Source of the DNA: Pseudomonas maioricensis | GTDB lineage: Bacteria; Pseudomonadota; Gammaproteobacteria; Pseudomonadales; Pseudomonadaceae | Direction of reading: 5' to 3' | DNA: 52,395 bases | Assembly: GCF_022790535.1 (NCBI RefSeq) | Contig: NZ_LOHG01000025.1 | Span: 1 to 52,395, forward strand | Shown here: in pieces, positions 49,336-52,395 of the stretch | How positions within the stretch are numbered: the first letter of the stretch is position 1 | Layout of the letters: every line of letters begins with the position of its first letter | Made by a program: the position numbers and the translations under genes | Notes under the pieces: generated by a model | Seen by the model: only the letters and a program-made list of their open reading frames with translations | What the model was told of the DNA's origin: nothing | The model's database searches: none

Positions 49336-51009
49336 TCAGTCCTGTTTGGAGACCAGCGTCAGGTCGATGAACCAGCTCTGCGCCGGAACCACGCCTTTGA
49401 TTTTTGGTGAAATGGCGCGCGGGCCGACGTCATGCGCGACGTACAGGAACGGCGCTTCATCGACGATGGCGGCATTGAGCTTACCGGCTGCCTCGTCCAG
49501 TGCTTTAGGGTCGAAAGAGTTGCGCACGGTGGTGATCAGCTTCTCGACTTCCGGGTTGGCGAAATAGCCCCAGTTGTTGGAAACCGGCGGGAACGCCTTC
49601 TCGCTGGCAAAGCGCACCATGCCGAAATACGGGTCCATGACGGCCGCACTGACGTTGATCGCGTTAGCGCCCTGCGCAGCAGGATCCTTGGCCCCCAGAC
49701 GCCAGCCACTGAACAGCGTGTTCCACTCGGTGACGGCAATTTCAACGTCGAAGTAGCAGCCCTTGAGACTCTGCTGGATGTATTCATTCATCGGCAACGG
49801 CTGCATCTGCCCTGAGCCGGACGCCGAAGTCAGGACCTTGACCTTGATCGGTTTGGCCTTGCTGTAGCCCGCCTCAGTCATCAGTTTCTGCGCGGCTTCC
49901 TGGTCGTAGCGGATCTTGAATGCAGGGTTGCCGTACCACGGCGAATCCTTCTCGTAGGTTCCGGTGGCTTCCTGCATGTAACCGCCCAGATAAGCTTTCA
50001 GCTCACTGCGGTCCAGACACAAGTTGGCGGCCTGACGGACACGTTTGTCGAGCCACGGCGAACCTGGCGCGAAGGAGAACTGCCAAGGCCAGAGATGCGG
50101 CTGGGCATTCGAGTAAATCTTGAAGTCCTTGCTTTTGATCTGATCCATGGCGTCCGGCGCGGGCGCTTCAATCCAGTCAACCTGACCGGACAACAACGCA
50201 GCGGTACGGGCGTTGGCTTCCGGCAACGGGATCAACTCCACGCGATCAACTTTGGGCACGCGCTTGGCATCCCAGTAGTCCGGGTTCTTGTCCAGTACCA
50301 GCACCTGACGCGGCACCATGCGGTTCATCTTGAACGGGCCCGTGCCTGAGGAGTGGCTGGCGAAAGCAGTCCAGGCTTGCTTGGAGCGCTCGGCCGGATC
50401 TGTGGTGGCCGCAGGAACGGCGGCGAAATCTTTTTGCCAGGCCACCGGAGAAGCCATGAACAGGTTGGTCAGGTTATACGGCAGCACCGCATCCGGCTCG
50501 CTGGTGGTCAACTCAACGGTCAGGTCATCGATTTTCTTCGCGCTGCGCAGGGTGGGCATCCGGGAGACGGTCACGCCGATTTGCCCCGGTGCGTATTGCG
50601 GCGCCTGCTTGTCTAGCACTTTGTTAACGTTCCAGACCACGGCATCGGCGTTGAACGCCGAGCCGTCATGGAATTTCACGCCGGGACGTAATTTGAAAAT
50701 CCACTTGGTGTGGTCATCAGGGTTGACCGCCCATTCAGTGGCCAGCCCCGGCACCAGAGCGCTGGGTTTCTCGCTCTGCGACAGGTCCCACTCCACCAGG
50801 GAGTCGAAGATCGTGATCCCGGTGAAGCGGTTGCCCTCATACCCTTGATCCGGCTGACCATGGGTCAGCGGAATGTCCGCTGCAGTCATTGCGATTCGCA
50901 ACGTGCTGTCGGCCATTGCCGCCAATGGCGACAGAGTGCCTATCGCCAACGAGCAGGCCAATGCCAGTCGGGTCAAACTACGTGCGCGGTTTGCTGAAGC
51001 GTGCGTCAT
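49336..51009 (-). CDS. Peptide-type ABC transporter substrate-binding protein
   Basis: A 557-residue family 5 binding protein with a Sec signal peptide (LARLALACSLAIGTLSPLAA region, cleaved near MADS). TLRIAMTAADIPLTHGQPDQ follows, then WIFKLRPGVKFHDGSAFNAD, the family 5 signature, with DAVVWNVNKVLD. It is not a lipoprotein. It sets the specificity of the importer; the ligand cannot be read. It is first in the operon and divergent from a LacI gene with a palindromic operator between. Confidence 0.93.
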   Translation of the reverse strand: MTHASANRARSLTRLALACSLAIGTLSPLAAMADSTLRIAMTAADIPLTHGQPDQGYEGNRFTGITIFDSLVEWDLSQSEKPSALVPGLATEWAVNPDDHTKWIFKLRPGVKFHDGSAFNADAVVWNVNKVLDKQAPQYAPGQIGVTVSRMPTLRSAKKIDDLTVELTTSEPDAVLPYNLTNLFMASPVAWQKDFAAVPAATTDPAERSKQAWTAFASHSSGTGPFKMNRMVPRQVLVLDKNPDYWDAKRVPKVDRVELIPLPEANARTAALLSGQVDWIEAPAPDAMDQIKSKDFKIYSNAQPHLWPWQFSFAPGSPWLDKRVRQAANLCLDRSELKAYLGGYMQEATGTYEKDSPWYGNPAFKIRYDQEAAQKLMTEAGYSKAKPIKVKVLTSASGSGQMQPLPMNEYIQQSLKGCYFDVEIAVTEWNTLFSGWRLGAKDPAAQGANAINVSAAVMDPYFGMVRFASEKAFPPVSNNWGYFANPEVEKLITTVRNSFDPKALDEAAGKLNAAIVDEAPFLYVAHDVGPRAISPKIKGVVPAQSWFIDLTLVSKQD

Positions 51010-51164
51010 GGCGAGTTTCCCATCAGTCAGGTAAAGAGAACTGACAGGTGCAACGCAATGGGCATACCAACTTTTTTACGCGCTTAGCTTATCGGCCTGA
51101 AGCGAAGGATAAAAACCAATGGATTCATAACGTTAGGAGCCGCTAAAAAACTCCCGAAAAAATA

Positions 51165-51180
51165 ACCCAAACGTTTGGGT
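51165..51180. promoter_or_regulatory. LacI-type operator palindrome
   Basis: ACCCAAACGTTTGGGT is a perfect 16-base palindrome with the central CG that LacI/GalR proteins contact. It lies at equal distance (155 bases) from the starts of the binding-protein gene and the lacI-type gene. The adjacent regulator is very likely to bind it. Confidence 0.85.
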
Positions 51181-51335
51181 AGTGTTGCGCAACGGTTCGT
51201 GCAATCTTTTGGTACGCCGCGCTCCATCGTGGCGCAAATGCCCTGCTACAGGCTGACAAGGGGCCACACCGTGCAAATCCAGCGGCGAAATGCGAGCATT
51301 TGTGCCCTGCTCCTCCGCGTTATGAGGCATGCCCC

Positions 51336-52349
51336 ATGAACAGACGCCCCGCCACACTTCGCGGTATCGCCCAGCAACTTAACGTGCATGTCTCGACAGT
51401 ATCGCGGGTACTCAACGGCACCCTGGACCATGCAGGGCGGGCAGCCTCCAAAGAGACCATCGAGCGCATCCGCGCCCTTGCCGCCAGCCTCGATTACCAA
51501 CCCAATACCCACGCCCGCACCCTCAAGACCCGGCACAGCCGAGAGATCGCGATTCTGGTTCCAAGACTCTCTGACATTGTGCTGGCTACGGTTTATGAAG
51601 GCATCGACGAAGCGGCCAGCGCACGTCGCTACACCTCGTTCGTCGCCAACACGCTGGACCGTCCGGAACGCCAGCGCGAACTGGCCGAGCGCGCCCTTGC
51701 GCGCAATGTCGAAGGTCTGATCATCAGCGATGTGCATTGCACCCCGCAGCCAGGATTTCTTGAAGAACTGGCGGAACGACAAGTGCCTTTCGTGCTGGTC
51801 AGCCGCCGACGTGGCCAGCACTGTTCGATCACTTCGGACGATGAAATGGGCGGTCGGCTGGCGGCCGAGCATCTTTTCGCTCAAGGCCACACGCGCGTCG
51901 CGGTGATAGCCGGAGAAGCCCATAGCAGCAACTCCAGTGAGCGAACCGCAAGCTTCATCGAGTATTACCGTGAACGCGGGATACTTATCCCACCGGAATT
52001 TGTCGTGCCCGGCCATTTCGATACACAGGCAGGCTTCAGTACCGGCGAATACCTGCTCAGCCTCCCCCAGCCGCCCACGGCGATCTTTGCCGTAAACGAT
52101 TTTCTTGCGATTGGTCTGTTCGGTGCCATGCGTAATCGCGGCTTGCTGGCCGGACGTGATATCGCGGTGGTCGGCTACAACGACACGCCGCTGGCTGCGC
52201 ACCTGCAACTCACCAGCATCAGCACCAGCATGCATGCTCAGGGCGTACGCGCCGTTGAGACCCTGCTACAGCGTATTGCCGGTGAGCCGGTGCAATCTCA
52301 CCGGTTCCCGACGGAGCTCACCGTACGCGACAGCAGCCGGTGTCCATGA
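51336..52349 (+). CDS. LacI/GalR-family transcriptional regulator
   Basis: A 337-residue regulator from the ATG at 51336. The HTH (residues 5-55) reads ATLRGIAQQLNVHVSTVSRV, LNGTLDHAGRAASKETIERI; the hinge is YQPNTHARTLKT. A periplasmic-binding-protein-like effector domain follows (IAILVPRLSDIVLATVYEGI, then PPTAIFAVNDFLAIGLFGAM). It is divergent from the transporter operon; a regulator of sugar-type fold controlling peptide-type import is somewhat unusual. The in-frame start at 51300 lacks a ribosome binding site. Confidence 0.94.
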   Translation: MNRRPATLRGIAQQLNVHVSTVSRVLNGTLDHAGRAASKETIERIRALAASLDYQPNTHARTLKTRHSREIAILVPRLSDIVLATVYEGIDEAASARRYTSFVANTLDRPERQRELAERALARNVEGLIISDVHCTPQPGFLEELAERQVPFVLVSRRRGQHCSITSDDEMGGRLAAEHLFAQGHTRVAVIAGEAHSSNSSERTASFIEYYRERGILIPPEFVVPGHFDTQAGFSTGEYLLSLPQPPTAIFAVNDFLAIGLFGAMRNRGLLAGRDIAVVGYNDTPLAAHLQLTSISTSMHAQGVRAVETLLQRIAGEPVQSHRFPTELTVRDSSRCP

Positions 52350-52380
52350 CACCACGCTGTCTCGCGGCAAGCATTGGACC

Positions 52381-52395
52381 TGTAGGAACTGCCGA
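52381..52395. repeat. Left end of a REP-type repeat, cut by the window edge
   Basis: TGTAGGAACTGCCGA matches the left arms at 6157 and 44011 with one or two changes. It follows the LacI gene by 31 bases. Confidence 0.5.

Noticed and set aside
1..52395. CRISPR array, tRNA, rRNA, prophage or insertion sequence
   Set aside because: No regularly spaced direct repeats, no tRNA cloverleaf, no ribosomal RNA sequence, no integrase or transposase seen.

Overview
The window is chromosomal DNA from a Pseudomonas, most likely of the fluorescens/syringae lineage. The evidence is gene content (liu leucine-degradation genes, a PrrF-type and a CrcX/Y/Z-type small RNA, PqiABC, protealysin with emfourin), GC-rich codon use, and many copies of the 'GTAGGAGC…GCTCCTAC' type of intergenic inverted repeat common in this genus. 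I see no rRNA, tRNA, CRISPR, prophage or transposase. The species is not determined.

Layout. (1) 81-2405: an ACAD10/11-like acyl-CoA dehydrogenase divergent from a LysR regulator. (2) 2600-10661: the leucine/isovalerate (liu) locus: liuR (MerR) and HMG-CoA lyase, then, after a 980-base spacer, isovaleryl-CoA dehydrogenase, methylcrotonyl-CoA carboxylase beta, methylglutaconyl-CoA hydratase and carboxylase alpha. Two near-identical operators precede liuR and liuA. The spacer holds a Crc-sequestering small RNA with its own sigma-54 promoter, and a dispersed repeat. (3) 10860-15018: indolepyruvate ferredoxin oxidoreductase divergent from an Lrp regulator. (4) 15068-16069: an iron-responsive patch: Fur box, PrrF RNA, a second Fur-like box and a small protein joining a sigma region 4-like HTH to a FecR-like N-domain. 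(5) 16181-20505: an M14 carboxypeptidase; then a catalase-like peroxidase and cytochrome b561 divergent from an ECF sigma/anti-sigma pair, with matching ECF promoters facing both ways. (6) 20686-27073: an MFS transporter divergent from a TetR regulator that is followed by a leucine-rich-repeat protein kinase; a YebC-family protein; an orphan VgrG-like protein. (7) 27078-31190: a beta-oxidation-type set (AraC regulator, short-chain dehydrogenase, thiolase, enoyl-CoA hydratase). (8) 31280-35538: small envelope and unknown proteins, and an M4 protease of protealysin type with its emfourin inhibitor. (9) 35879-42545: a membrane GGDEF/EAL protein, the pqiA-pqiA-pqiB-pqiC envelope transport operon and an XRE regulator. 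(10) 42692-52349: a peptide-type ABC importer with an amidase and a Zn-dependent amidohydrolase, divergent from a LacI regulator, with a perfect 16-bp palindrome between them.

How it fits together. Much of the window is amino-acid and acyl-CoA catabolism. The Crc-titrating RNA lies inside the liu locus, and A-rich Hfq/Crc-type tracts overlap the ribosome binding sites of liuA, the indolepyruvate oxidoreductase gene and lrp. The window therefore appears to contain both a regulator of catabolite repression and several of its likely targets. The most unusual items are the sigma4/FecR-N fusion beside PrrF, the divergent ECF promoters, the TetR-linked LRR kinase and the divergent VgrG.
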